Shown: piece after piece, positions 45,498 through 57,439 of the stretch
How positions within the stretch are numbered: position 1 is the first letter of the stretch
Layout of the letters: the number at the start of each line of letters is the position of its first letter
Assembly (NCBI GenBank): GCA_038503035.1
Contig: JAVSML010001078.1
Location: 503,972 to 567,971, forward strand
Direction of reading: 5' to 3'
DNA: 64,000 bases
Source of the DNA: Crocodylus rhombifer
Lineage: Eukaryota > Chordata > Crocodylia > Crocodylidae
Position numbers and translations under genes: made by a program
The notes under the pieces: model-generated
Seen by the model: the letters and a program-made list of their open reading frames with translations, nothing else
The model's database searches: none
What the model was told of the DNA's origin: nothing

Positions 45498-45541
45498 TGT
45501 CTATCTATCTATCTATCTATCTGTCTATCTATCTATCTATC
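45498..45541. repeat. CTAT microsatellite in the IGFBP5 3' UTR
   Basis: About eleven CTAT units, one of them changed to CTGT, precede a T run. Confidence 0.92.
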
Positions 45542-46702
45542 TTTTTTTAAATTTTATTTTATTTCTCGAAACTTGAAAGCCTTTGGCTGCATGGGGAGGG
45601 GCATGCCTGGTCTGGCATGGGGTCGGGCTGTGGCTGTGGTCAGGGGAGGGCAGCGGTGTGACTCCCAGCTGTGCTGGGACCCTGTAGCTTTTGTCCCGAG
45701 ACCGCTCCGGGATGCACTTCTGGGGCCGGTTTGAGGCTGGGCTTGACCCCCAGGCTCTGGGTCAAGCCCTGATCCTGACCCCTGCCTCTATGGGGTAGAC
45801 CCTTGCAAGGGGCAGAGAGCAGGACGCGTCCCTCTGACTGACGGGCAATAGGAAGTGGAAATGGAGGCTGGTCCCTAGACCAGAAAACGCAGGCAATAGC
45901 CGAGAGAAACCACCCCTGCACCAATGCGTGCGCACGTGGGCGCACGCAGGTGTGTCCCCAGGTAACCAGCGCTCTTTAAGAGGTGGTCGCCACCTTCTAG
46001 CCTGTTAGGAGTCTTCTCCCCCTCTGAAATCAGCCCACGAGATCCCGTGCCCTGTGGCTCGGGCTGCAAAGCCCATCTGTTCGTGTGGTGCTGCCCGGGG
46101 CAGCTTTGGCCCATTGAAAACACCCTGCTGCTTTTCAGACCTGGGAAGGCTCGAATGACCTGTCGTGCCGAGCTCCCGGTGCGTGCCCGGGGAGCGGGGT
46201 GGGCTGTGGGGCTGCAGAGGGCTGAGAGCGGGCTGAGACCCCAGGAGAGCCGGTGGACCTGTGCACGCAGCTGTAGGGCTGAAGGAAGACCCTTCCAGGC
46301 CTGGCTTTTGCTGGGCGCGCTTCCCACGTCGCTCCCTGCGTTCGAGCAGCCTCAGCAGGGTCCTTCCTGCTGGTCCTCTGCCCTCCGGTTTGCTATAGGA
46401 GGGATCACAACTCCCCTCGGTCTCATCTGCCTCGTCGAGGAAGGCGTCCTGTGCGCCATCGGGGGTCTTGCATGAGGAAAGCGGTGACCGCGGCCGCCGG
46501 TGCCTGCCTTTCCTTCTCCTTCGACCACTGTGCTAGCCAAAGAGCAGCCGGGCAGGAGGCAGCCCCAAGGAAGGGCTCCCTGGGGTTCGGATGCATCGGG
46601 AGCAGGGGGTGCAAACAGCTCCTCACCCGCTGGGTTATTCCTTGTCTGTGCTGCAGTGGACACTCTGATTTTATTTTATTTTTTTTATTTTTTTTTTATA
46701 AA

Positions 46703-46710
46703 AACCACTA
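46703..46710 (+). promoter_or_regulatory. IGFBP5: Candidate miR-140-5p site (AACCACTA)
   Basis: It is an eight-base match to the miR-140-5p seed complement with A opposite position 1, in an AU-rich setting that favours access. Igfbp5 is a reported miR-140 target in cartilage. Function in this species is inferred. Confidence 0.5.
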
Positions 46711-47336
46711 GTACAAGAGCGTTTTGCACTATTTCTCCTCCTCCTCTGTCTTGCCCCGCCTCTCTCTTTGGTGTTTTTCCTCAACGGCATGCATATATTT
46801 AAACCCTCGACAATTCACCTCGATTCCAGACAGCTGTCCTGGTAACAGCAGCTCGGCTCACCATGTGATGCACTGCGCTGACCCCCACCTGCCCCGCCAC
46901 CGCCCGGGTACCGTCCTTCCACCATACTGTTATAGCCCATTATAGCACAGTTGTTAACACACCGGATTTGGAGGTTCCTGCCTGGTTTTATCTTTAAGCA
47001 ATACTCACTACACAATTTTACGGTAGCTCTTTATAACTTTACATACATACAGTAGCTCTGATTTCTTTTTTTTTTTTTTTTTCAGTAAATGAGAAATATT
47101 CATAATCTTACTGGTGGAGAAAGAAAAAAAACATTTAAAAAAAAAAACAAGTTTGTGAAAAACAGACCATGGAAGAGGAGCGTACTGCTCTGTTTTAGCG
47201 TTTTGTACTTTAAAAAAAAAGAAAAAAATGAAAAAAATCTCACATTTTATTAAAAAAAGTGACGATCGCTGTATACTATTTATTCAACTTATAATTTATG
47301 TTACTCTTTGATCTTTGTCTTTTCTCATGACGAAGC

Positions 47337-47345
47337 ATTTATTTA
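47337..47345 (+). promoter_or_regulatory. IGFBP5: AU-rich element ATTTATTTA at the transcript end
   Basis: Two overlapping AUUUA pentamers share their last A with the poly(A) hexamer. TTATTTAAT at 47339-47347 fits the ARE nonamer. Another ATTTA lies in TATTTATTCAAC near 47280. Confidence 0.6.
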
Positions 47346-47350
47346 ATAAA
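47345..47350 (+). terminator. IGFBP5: IGFBP5 distal poly(A) signal AATAAA
   Basis: It is a canonical hexamer followed 20-45 bp later by GT-rich sequence (TTAGCTTGTGCGCATGTGTG). AT-rich 3' UTR changes to unique GC-richer DNA just after it. Confidence 0.85.
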
Positions 47351-48316
47351 GTTATGCATTCAGTTAGCTTGTGCGCATGTGTGTGTGCATGCTCCCTCCA
47401 GACGGGTGGGGAGGGGTCTGGCTGGGCCGGGAATAGAGATTTGGGGAGGGGAGGAAGGAAAGAAATCAGGGAGCCCAAGAGTGAATGTAGGGGAGAGTTT
47501 ATGGGCCCTTACGCGTTGAGGTGGAAGCCAGAAAGAGCACGTTTCTGGGGGCAGACAACCTCGCAGCTGCAGGGTGGCCTGGTCCTTAGGCAACACATCT
47601 GGGGCTGATCTTTCTCAAAGGGTGTCAGGGAAATTGTCCCTTGGAGCTGGTGCCGTTGAGCTGTTTGCGCCAAGCCAACGGGAGCTGGCAAAGCCTTCCT
47701 GAAGGTGAGGCCTGGGGAGCTGGGGACAGGACAGATGCATCCTAAACAGCTCAGAAAAACCAGGCTCTGCTCCCAAATACGACCTGCAACCCTACTGCAC
47801 CCAATGCAACAGCCTTTGCAGGGGCTGGCTGCTTGCTCTTCTTCCATAGCACGATTCCCTGATTCCCTGGGCATCCTTGAGACATGCTCACATCCTCGCT
47901 CCCACGCGTCACAGGACAAACACCCTTCCACATTTAGCCCCTCTGTCAGAGACCTTGGGTTCAAGGCATACTGAACTCCTGCTGATTCCCACAGCAGCAG
48001 GTCCAGAGACCAGATGTCTGAGCACCGATGTCCCCATGACCCAGCTCTGCCAACCTCTGCATGCAGACCTCCCTTGGAAATGCCCCCCACACAGCAACAA
48101 TCCCAGAGCACCCCTTAGCTTTTGCAGAGGGTCATTTTCCCCCAGACACCCGGCACAACCCCGCTGTGGGGCAAGTCAGTGCCATTCCCCTGCGCGCAGC
48201 TGGGGAGTCTGCAGTGGATGGATCCGGCCCAGGCTACATGGGCCCGCTGGGCCAAGGCTCAGGTGTGCTGCTGCCGGTTACCTTGTCTCCTTTCATGGTG
48301 GAAGCGACCCCAAAGG

Positions 48317-48365
48317 AGAGTCAATTAGACTGGACCCCCTTTGCTAGAGTCAATTAGACTGGACC
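48317..48365. repeat. Short tandem duplication AGAGTCAATTAGACTGGACC
   Basis: Two identical 20-bp copies start at 48317 and 48346, a 29-bp period. Confidence 0.85.
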
Positions 48366-48554
48366 GGGCAAAGCACGGAGAGATTAACCAGCCTGGCCTA
48401 CGGGGAGGAGAGACGCTGCCAGTCTCCAACCGGAGCCTCGGTGCTGGAGAAGCAGAACGTGCTACCCATCGAGCACCAGGGCACGAGAGGATCAAATTCC
48501 CGCATTTTCTATGTTGCAAGACATTAGCAAGAGCCAGAGCGGAAGTGCCCCTGA

Positions 48555-48668
48555 CCCAGGTCATTTGGGTAGATGTGATCTCTTTTATTAGACCAACTAA
48601 AAAGTTGAGGGAGTTGCTCTTTGCAAGCTTTGGGGCACAAACACACTTCTTCAGGCAACAGAGCAACC
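48555..48668 (+). mobile_element. Dispersed foldback family A copy
   Basis: It is a clear half-element: TTTGGGTAGATGTGATCTCT, TTTTATTAGACCAACTAAAA, TTTGCAAGCTTTGGGGCACA, ACTTCTTCAGGC. Confidence 0.8.
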
Positions 48669-51534
48669 CTGACCCACCCAGGGAGGAGAGAACAAGGCCC
48701 GCGGCCCATGTCTGACCAGCGTGGCGCTGACACGTGCTGCCCACCAGGGGGAGGCTGCGCTCCATGCTTCCATGCTTTACAGCCGGGTTGCAGGCTCCTC
48801 CGAGAACAGCGATGGAGGCAAGCAGGGTGTTTTGGCTTTAAATGCACCAGTCCCAGTAATAATTCCCAGTCCTCTGCCAGCTCTCTTCCTAGGCAAGCAT
48901 TCAGCCCCCACCTCCTACCTGCGCCCATCCAGTACTACAGAAGTTTGCTCTGCTTCCAGCCAGCTCTGTGCATCCAGTGCCCCCCTCACTTCGGGCAGGC
49001 AGTTGCCTAACTCAGGAAGCCAATGTGCAACCTCCCAAACAGGGAGGCTGAGCCCAGATCCCCCACTCCATGACCAGAGCCACCTGGGAGCCTGGCCTTT
49101 GAGGGGGCGGGGGCTCAGGAGCCTGGGGGACAAGGAAAAGGCACAGCTGCAGAGCCCTAAGGGTGGCCCAGTTCCCCTTCCCTGTGCACCAGGGAGGGGC
49201 CTTATGATGTCTCTGCACCCCATGGTTAGTGCCCCAGGTGTGCAAAGTCTCAGGAGAGTGAGCTGGTGTGTGCACACGAGGGTCGGCACACGTGTGTGGG
49301 TTCACGCTTGCAGAACCACGTCATATGCACAGCTCGGAGCGTGCGAGTGAGACCTCCTCGAGCCCAGCAGGGATTTCCCTTCACCCATTGCTCTGCCCAC
49401 CTGCGTGGGGATGAAGCCGCCGTCCCCATTGGGCGTGAGATCCTCTGGCCTTCCCAATGTCCCTTTGGCGCGCATGTGAACGTGGACTCTGACCTGGGGG
49501 TCCGGACTCGGGGGAGGTGGCTGCCCACCCTCCCCACTTGGACAGGAAAAGCCTCACTTGCATGTCCTTTCTAGAGGGCCGTAGGCTCCTTGTCCCCACT
49601 CATTTCACGGGCTTGAGGCGCCTCAAAGCCCAGAGGATCTGGGCCCTGGGGGCATGGGTGGCCGGTTTGAATACGGCCCAAACTGTGAGATGGCACCTCG
49701 CCTTCGCGGCACCTCACACCTGTGATGAAATCAGTGTCTTGACACCCCCGGTGCCCCCTGCCCCATGGCTCTGTGCTGCGTTTGCAGTGGGCATGCTTTT
49801 TCCCTCCCTGGGGAGGGATCTGAATTAATGTGGATAGGATGACATGGGTCGCCCTTCCCCTGAGATGGGCCTTTCATGTGTCAGCTGGTCGAAGGCGACC
49901 TGACTGAGCCAGCAGCCTGGCCCCATGCCCCAGGAGGTGCCAGCTATGAGATAAGAGGTGGTCTTGTAGGTACAGGTATTACAAAACCCCAGAGCACGCT
50001 CTGCAGGAGTCAGGCTGGCAACCCATCGTCCCAGACAGCATAGTCCACTGTCCTCTATTCCTTGCTTTAGTCTCTCCCAGGTGTGGGGCTTTTCTCCCTC
50101 TACTTCCTAAAACACTGCAGGGTTTTTGCCTTCCTATATAATGTGGGGCACAATCCTCCTGCAATCGGCCAAGCAACTAGGTGCCAACTGTTGCCCTGTA
50201 GTTGAGGCAATGCCCAAAGCTCCCAGGGCAGATCCAGGTGGAAGCAGTGGTGAAGTCTCACCCCGCACTTTGATTCCTGAAGCAGGAGCATCCATATCCA
50301 AACCCTCCCAAACAAATCCATCATCTAACCTCGTAGTAAAGCTACCCTCTACCCAGTCTTAATCAAGCCATCCTTTCTCCTGCAGTTTCAGTGTCTGCTA
50401 ACCATTCCTGGCGATCTCTCTCCCCTGTTTCACAGTCTGGTTTTAGCTCTAGCTAAAAAACCTTAAGTGCAGTAACATTAAGTCAGGTGAACATTAACTC
50501 AAGTGTGGAAATGACTGATAGTGGAGTGCTGGACATCCTGTCAAGATGCTCAAGAAGGCTAGATGTTGTTTCAAAACTCTGAAGAAGAGATGTGCGTTTA
50601 ACTGTAGTGACTCTGGGACTGATAAAACGATATCTTTCTTGCCTAGTTTGCTGTGTTTTTTAAACATTATAATCTAGCAAATTAGTGCGAACCCCAATAT
50701 ATTCCTTTTTGCTTTGAGGTCAAACTGAGTAATGCAGTCTTTGGCCCCTAGCATATTAGTAAAGCTTCTAGTTTCTTTTTACCCAGAGAAAAAACGTGTG
50801 TTGTGTTATATGTGTTGTTGCAGCACACCATCTGCACCCCGCTTTACAAATCCTAGATCCACCCATGTGCATCTCCCTTGCTGCTACCTGGGGGTGTTAC
50901 GGGGTCCTCTTGCTTTTGGAGGAGGGTGTGACGTGGTGATTTGGGGATTCCCTTATCAAGAGCTGCCTGTGCACGCTGAGGGTTAGACGTGATGACCAGG
51001 GGCCCTCCGCTGTACTCTGCTAGTGGGCCCCTCCTGCTCAGAGCATTGCAGGACCCTCTATTTTCCACACCTCCCTCTCATGGAGGTTGTGAACCTTTAG
51101 CAGCGATAGTTAACTGAACGGAGATCTTCAGACAACAGCCACCAAGTGCAGCTGTGTCCTTTCTGTCTGACTTTGGATCCTGGCTATTTATTTGCTGACT
51201 TCTAAGCAATGCCAGGAAACATATTCTTCTTTTTAAAAAGCAACATGCTTCACTTAACCCACATCAGTGGGAAACAGTGGCTGTTGCACAGGGCGCTGCA
51301 CATCATTTTAGGCTTGGAAGCAATAGAGAATATTAATATCTATCCAAAGAGCATCACAGAGTGACCTTCCCTGAGATCTGGACCTGTCATTGTTGAGACA
51401 CCTTTATGGATCCCAAAGACATGGACTTTTGCTTGTTCACCATGGCAGACTGCTCAGACCTGCCAGCCTGTTACCTGGGGGGAAGCCTGATGCACTCCAG
51501 CCATAGTCCAGGTGTAGTTACAGGAGAAGAGCCA

Positions 51535-52165
51535 GCAGCGCGCCCTCAGCGCCAAGAAGGCCAACGGCATCCTGGGCTGCACTGGTAGGAGCGCTTCCAG
51601 CGGGTGGAGGGCAGTGATTCTTCCCTCTGTTCAGCACTGGGGAGGCCACATCTGGAGTCCTGTGTCCAGCTGTGGGCCCCCCCTGCAGAAAGGATGTGGA
51701 CACATTGGAGAGAGTCCAGTGGAGGGCAATGAAAATAGTTGGGGACTGGGGGACAGGACTGCTGAGAACCTGAGGGAAATGGGTTTGTGTTTAGTCTGGA
51801 GAAGAGAAGACTGAGGTGGGATTGAATTGCAGCCTTCACCTCCCTGCAGGGGGGCTGCAAAGAGGATGGAGCTGGGCTGGTCTCAGCGGAGCAGATGGCA
51901 GGACAAGGGGCAATGGGCTCCAGCTGCAGCGAGGGAAGTTGAGGTCGGATATTAGGAAAAACTTCCTCACTGGGATGGTGGTGAAGCACTGGAACAGGCT
52001 CCCCGGAGAGGTGGTGCAGTCTCCATCCTCAGAGGTGTTTAAGACCCGGGTAGACAAAGCCCTGGCTGGGATGATGTAGTTGGGGCTGGTCCTGCTTGGA
52101 GCAGGGGGTGGACTAGATGTGACCTCCTGAGCTCCTTTCAACCTTCATTTCCTATGATTCTGTGT
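51535..52165 (+). mobile_element. CR1 LINE, longest 3' segment in the window
   Basis: It starts in the C-terminal coding part of CR1 (words such as AGAAGGCCAACGGCATCCTG and GGAGGCCACATCTGGAGTCC). It then runs through the 3' UTR (GATATTAGGAAAAACTTCCT, GGTCCTGCTTGGAGCAGGGG) to TTCCTATGATTCTGTG. The frame is not intact. Confidence 0.92.
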
Positions 52166-52934
52166 TTCTGAGATGGGTAGATCTCCATACACAGGAGCGT
52201 ACCCAGGGAAGCCAAGGGGAGTCCACCTGTGTATGGTCAGTGGATTTCCCGCGTTAGGACTGCTTGCTCCTTGTTCAACATCTTGTTTAACATCCAGCTT
52301 CATTTGTTGGAAAATATGGCCCTGTCTCGGCTATTCTCAGTCTCCCCTTGGTTTCTTGTCCCTTTCTAACCCTGCTGTGCCTCCTGTTCTTACTCTGCTT
52401 TGGTCTCTCACTCTCCACCACTGCTTTGCGTATCCTGTCCAGCAGGAATCCCTCATCCCACGTCCTCAGGCTTTCCATCCTGGCCCCTCCTCCATTCCCC
52501 CTGCTACAAAACAAGAATTGCTGTCATGCAACATCTTGTTACGTTACGGAGTTGGCAGCTCAGAGACTCCTGGTCTCATGCTTTTCTGGGGCTTAGCTTC
52601 TGTCTGTCCTCAGGTCTAATCTCAGCACAGGCAGGTAGGTAGAGGCAGTCTCCACCCAGCTTCCTGGATGTGAAGACATCTGTGCCTTTCCCGAGACAAC
52701 ACAGCAACCTTACAGCTGCCATGCCAGCAAGAGTGTAGCGAGCACTCTGACTGCAGAAGAGGCCAGACAGCCGGCAGAAGGCACAGCCGTGTGTCTACAC
52801 ACACCATCTTCCACCCGCCCAAAGGCAGCAAAAGCTTGACTCTGCTTGACAGAAATGCAGGGACTCTGCCAGCAGAAAGGATGCGCCTGCCTCTGCAGAG
52901 AGGCTTTTGAGTGTGGATGCTCTGGACTAGACCA

Positions 52935-53225
52935 GAACCACCAGCAGATGACAGGACAAGGAGCAATGGGGTCAAGTTGCAGCAAGGGAAGTTGAGGTTG
53001 GATATTAGGAAAAACTCTCTTACTGAGGGCAGTAAAGCACTGGAACAGGTTACCCAGAAAGGTGGTGGAGTCTCCAGCCTTGGAGGTATTTAAGACCTGG
53101 GTAGACAAAACCTTGGCTGGGATGCTGTAGTTGGGGCTGGTCCTGCTTAGAGTAGGGGGTTGGACTAGATGTGACCCCCTGAGGTCCCTTCCACCCTCAT
53201 TGTTGATGATTTTACGATTCCATAA
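52935..53225 (+). mobile_element. CR1 LINE 3' end
   Basis: It reads GACAGGACAAGGAGCAATGG, GATATTAGGAAAAACTCTCT, GGGTAGACAAAACCTTGGCT and ends TTGATGATTTTACGATTC. It is similar to 51880-52165. Confidence 0.9.
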
Positions 53226-53550
53226 CACTGTTGGGGGCTCTGTATGATTCACACATGGAGGACTTCCTTTGCACTCCCCAGAGCCAGAGACTGACTTGTT
53301 TCTACTAAAAATAAAGGCTTGCCTTTTGCAGAATCAGAATCTAATGTATGTGCTACATAAACAGAGCTGGCGGACGGGATAACTGACACCCTTGTCCTAC
53401 ACATACGCAACTGGGACCAATAATAATAAAAGGGCCAACTCTGCTCACTACATGCAGAGTCCACTGTGTACAATACCCGTAGGACAAAGCCATGCAATGC
53501 ATCAGGCAAGGCCACGTGTTCTATTAATAGAGGGGAAGAAAGATGACCCT

Positions 53551-56069
53551 TTTTTTTTTGGCATCTTTAATTTATTCCAACGTTACACAGTTCAGCTTTT
53601 CCAAGAGAGAAAGAGAGGGGAAAAAAAGCATCCTGATTTCTAAACAAAATGAGAAGTACAAACTGCAGAGGAGAGCTGATGCTCGCAAGGTTTACATGGA
53701 AAGCAGAAACAAATCCCCGTGGGTGTTAACAGAAAACAGGTAGCACCAATTTTTACAATGCCTAGCTTGTGCACACAAAGTAAAACCTCCAAAACCAAAG
53801 CGACTCCCCACTCCCTTTTCAGCTGGATTCATTTAGTCTCACCACTCCGCAGGCTGGGGCTGGATTTCAGACTGTGGCCCCCACGCTGGGGATTTGGTGT
53901 GGGTCACTTGCTGCTGCAATCTGAAACCTGGATCCTTCTCCCAAAACAGAAAAAATACTGCATTTTTTCTATTCGTATTAAAAGAAAATGAAACCCCCAG
54001 TCTTGGAGATCTTCTTTTCCCTTGATGCTTCCTTTGTCCCTCTGCGCTGACATTTTCTCAGGAGAGTCTGCCACTGGTATTGTTAACTAAGACTATCTTT
54101 GTGTGTGCGCACATGTGCTTGGTGAGCGTGTGTGCATGTGTTTGAGTGCAGGTGGCATGTTCCAACAGAGGACACACAAGTACTGGTGATTCCCATTAAC
54201 GCCAAATGAGACCAAGTGAAAGTCCTTTAACTGGGCAGAAAAAGGATGCAGAAGGCGGAAAAAATGGTTAAAAGCCAGGTCTTGTCACTTCCCCAGGATC
54301 GCTCGTGGGCTCCTCCGGCCTGGGTTCATCCAGCTGCTGTACTGCAAGGAACAAGCAGACCGTCTAAGCACGGCAGCATGTGACACTGTGAAGGTGGAGT
54401 TGGGGTCCCGTGCCTGCCTTTCGCTGCAGTGGCAGTGATGTGCCCATCCTGGTCCAGCTCAAACCCCGCTCTTTCAATTCGGCAGCCAGTGCACGACCCT
54501 GTAAGAGATGCTGCAGCTTCCCCAAAGGACTCAGAGCCACCATTGCTTTTACTGCTCGGGCTACCGAGTCACAGCACCGCTGCATGTTTCCCTGGGGAGA
54601 AGATGAAAGATCTTCCGAGGCATTAATCCTGGCCAAGCTGCTGGCTCTGCTTTTCAGGCAGCCCACAGGCTTGGCTGTCCTTCTACACCATCCTTTTCCT
54701 CCACCATACATCCTGCTCAGAGGCTGCTTCTCCAGGGCTCTACTGGCTGCCCATGTTCCTTGGCCACGGGTAGGAAGAGGGAGATTTTGCTTTCCTCTTT
54801 GAATACATTAAGAAATCTCCAAGGATTGCTCTGCAGGCCCTAGGGATTGCTTGGGAAACGATACTGATACAAAAACAACAGTCTTGTTGCTCGTGTGCTT
54901 GATTCTCAGCTTCTGCTTGATGCTGCTGGGACCTGATCAACGTGTGAAGGAATGGCGGCTGGGGAGCCGATCTTCCCGTGCAACGTCACCGACAGCTCCT
55001 GGGTTGGCTCCGATTTAACTCGAGGCACGTGAGTGTGTGTGCACATTCGCACATGTACATGTGGGTGCGTGTTCAGGGCTTTGTGGAGCACTAGGGATCC
55101 GGTGCTTGGCTTACAAAATGTGTGCAAGGTTTCTGGGGGATGGCGACAGCTGCTTGGGAGTGTGGGTTTTAGATGGGTTTTGGTGAGGCGGGAGAAAGGC
55201 CCTCTGGATCGTCACCCACCCCCCTGCCCTCACAAGCTTCTTCCTTCCATTACACATGCCAGGCCTGAGCCCAGAAATGTGGAGCACCTACGATGACAGC
55301 ACAGATGCTCAACAGGACCAGGCCTTTCACTAGAACGTCAGCAGCAAAGGCCTGGCCCAGGAGAATGGAGATGGCTTGGCAGATCAAGGGCCAGGGCCCT
55401 TAGCTTTGAGGCTGTAATTCAGGGCCTGGTCCTGAGTGATGGGCTTGATCAGTCTCCAATCCACCACCCTCTAAGGCCTCCCAAGGGAAGGGCGAGTTGA
55501 GCGGGCAAGGCAGGACTGCCTCCTCCCCCACAAAATGACCAAACGCACACAGCAGCTTGATGGCAGGGACAGGCTGACGGGACCTGAGCAGCAGGCGATG
55601 TCGTATTTACATTCTTTGGTCTTTGGGGGCAGCAATTTTCATCCAGAGTGTTATCGTCTCAGCTCTTTGGAGACGCAGGGGGAGGGAGAGGGGAAAGGAC
55701 AAGGGGGTTTGGTGCTTTGCGGGCACCGGGGGCGCTGGGCCTTCTCGGGCACCACCAGTGTCCTCCCTCATGCAGAGGGGAGCTCGGGAGTTGTAGGGGA
55801 GCCTGGTGGTGGCTGGCAGGGGCCGAGCTGGCAAAGCAGAAGCTGTTTTTCTCTGGCTTGCATTAGGTGAAAGGCTAAAGGAAAGCGGCCCCATCTCCCT
55901 CCCCCTCCCCCCGGGCCCTCCTTGAGGGGGCTAAGGGTGAGGGATCGCGAGCCACCTGCTATGCACCCAGCCAGTCTCTCTCAGGAGATAAATAGAGATG
56001 TGGAAACCCATATAAAATCCAGCAGTGAGGCCAGGCCGAGCTGTCTCCAGTGAGCAGGAACACGTCCAT
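53551..56069 (-). other. IGFBP2: Putative IGFBP2 3' UTR
   Basis: It is the interval on the - strand between the TAG stop and the first canonical AATAAA that I find downstream. No repeat is recognisable in it. A 2.5-kb 3' UTR is long for this gene, whose mammalian mRNA is only about 1.5 kb. A nearer non-canonical site could therefore be the main one. Confidence 0.4.
53571..53576 (-). terminator. IGFBP2: Candidate IGFBP2 poly(A) signal AATAAA
   Basis: On the - strand AATAAATTAAAG (with an overlapping ATTAAA) is followed by ATGCC and ten A, which resembles a cleavage region. It is the only canonical hexamer between here and the IGFBP2 stop on that strand. Confidence 0.4.
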
Positions 56070-56237
56070 CTACTGCCCACGCAGGGCATGTGCTCCTCGA
56101 TCTTCCTGCTCGTGCACTGTGTAGAAGAGGTGGCACTCGGGGTCGCCCCGGATGGTGGGTGCCCCCTGAATCACCTTCCCATTGTTGGGGTTCACACACC
56201 AGCACTCTCCTCGCTGACCGTTCACGGACATCTTGCA
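56070..56237 (-). CDS. IGFBP2: IGFBP2 exon 4: end of thyroglobulin type-1 domain
   Basis: After the acceptor CCTTTCCCCACAG the exon encodes 55 residues and a TAG stop. [18 protein letters not shown] is close to human IGFBP2 exon 4, with the CWCV core and three of six C-domain cysteines preceding the last one in DPECHLFY. The integrin-binding Arg-Gly-Asp (TIRGDPEC) is intact. The tail [16 protein letters not shown] is more diverged than the domain and one residue longer than in human. The protein binds IGF-I and IGF-II, with preference for IGF-II in mammals. Confidence 0.96.
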   Translation of the reverse strand, partial: CKMSVNGQRGECWCVNPNNGKVIQGAPTIRGDPECHLFYTVHEQEDRGAHALRGQ

Positions 56238-57439
56238 CTGTGGGGAAAGGAGAGGGGCAGGGTTAGCAGGCAGGAAGGGTCGAGGACTCCAGGCCCCACG
56301 CCAGAAGGGCTCAGGCGTCATTGCAGAAGGAAAGCAGAGGCCTGGTAATGAATGGAAACAGACTCTTTTTGCTGGGCTGAGTCTGTGCTGCAGTCATGTG
56401 TGAGGTGGTAGGCTTGGGCCCACTGCATGCCTGTCACAGTCAAGAAGCAGGAGTGCAGGTCTCAGGCAGCCCTACAAGACCCCACAGGGACTCGAGAGAG
56501 CTCCTTTGCTCACAGTGAAGTCCATGCAGCTGCATTTCCCTGGCTGCTGCCCAAATAATCTCTACGTAGCCAATGCAGAAGGAAGCCAGCATCCCCAAGC
56601 CACCTGAGGAACTTGCTATTCTCCTCTCTGCTCCTGCAACCCTTCCATCCCTGCCTTGCTCACGGAGGACCCTGGGCAGCAGGCTCTGTGAGACAGGCCC
56701 CTTCTCCCCTGAGGTAAAAACAGCACCAGGACTGCAGGGTGCCCAGGGCCAACAAGAGAGCACAGAGGGCCCTGGAGTTTGTGTGATTGTGAGAGCTGAG
56801 CTCAAGTCAGTCTGTGCAGCTGAGCTGCAGGTCAGATCACGGGTTCGAACAGCATGAACCAGAAAGCTTCCCTCGTGCAAGTGGCTTCCAGGCACCCATG
56901 CCTGAGTGCCTGATACGTGAGCACAGGAGGGACTGGAAGTGCTTTTGTTGGCAAGGAGGCTTCCGCTCGCAGGGCGGCAAGCCCCAAGGAGCCGACCCCA
57001 GGGCACTTGGCTCTGGAACGGCAGATGAAGGCAGTGGGCTTGAAGGTGACCTTGGAGCGCTTGAGCAGCCCCAGCCCTGGGACAGCCATGAGCAGAGCTC
57101 GGGGCAGGGGCTGAGAGGCTCCTCTGGGAAAGCTCAGCTCTTCTTGCAAAGGGCTGGTAGCATCCACCCACTGTGTCTGCCCCCCCTCCACCCAACATTG
57201 CAAATGTGAAGGCAAAGAACTCTGTCAAATAGCTGGGGAAACCGAGGCAGGGAGAAGGGCTGGGATGTGCTTGAGGACACAGAACAGGCCTGTGACTGAA
57301 CTAGGCTGAGATCTGGTGGCCCTCCAGAGCTAAGCCTTCCCTGTTGCAGGGGCCAGGAGCTGTAACCCCCTGGGAGCTGTCATTTCCCTTTCTCCCCATC
57401 ATAATAAGAGCACTCACAAGCTTTTCAAAGGGACACTGA

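Larger units (their letters stand above)
24078..47365 (+). other. IGFBP5: IGFBP5 gene, complete
   Basis: The gene has four coding exons (24945-25275, 41334-41560, 41839-41958, 42531-42662) with GT-AG introns of about 16.1 kb, 278 bp and 572 bp. The spliced frame is 810 bp including the stop, giving 269 residues (human is 272). It encodes a secreted binding protein that controls IGF-I and IGF-II availability and also binds heparin and matrix. Intron phases are 1, 0, 0. It is tail to tail with IGFBP2 at 6-9 kb distance, as in other vertebrates. The transcript ends are inferred from the TATA box and the AATAAA signal. Confidence 0.95.
42663..47365 (+). other. IGFBP5: IGFBP5 3' UTR (about 4.7 kb)
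   Basis: It extends from the TGA to about 15 bp past AATAAA at 47345. Human IGFBP5 also has a 3' UTR of nearly 5 kb, so the length supports a single terminal exon. The last 300 bp are AT-rich with A and T runs and AUUUA words; the middle (44400-46600) is GC-rich. Inside are an early AATAAA at 42737, a perfect AU hairpin, a CTAT repeat and candidate microRNA sites. Longer frames in this region are chance frames. Confidence 0.85.
47366..53550. other. Intergenic spacer between IGFBP5 and IGFBP2 3' ends
   Basis: No exon or RNA gene is recognisable. It holds one family A element, two CR1 segments and a short direct repeat. 47500-48300, 48700-51500 and 52200-52900 show nothing I can name. Chance frames of 100-200 codons in the GC-rich part carry no domain motifs. 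Confidence 0.7.

Noticed and set aside
44508..45734. 408-codon open frame in the IGFBP5 3' UTR
   Set aside because: It lies entirely inside the 3' UTR, runs through a CTAT microsatellite as Ile/Leu/Ser repeats, and has no recognisable domain.
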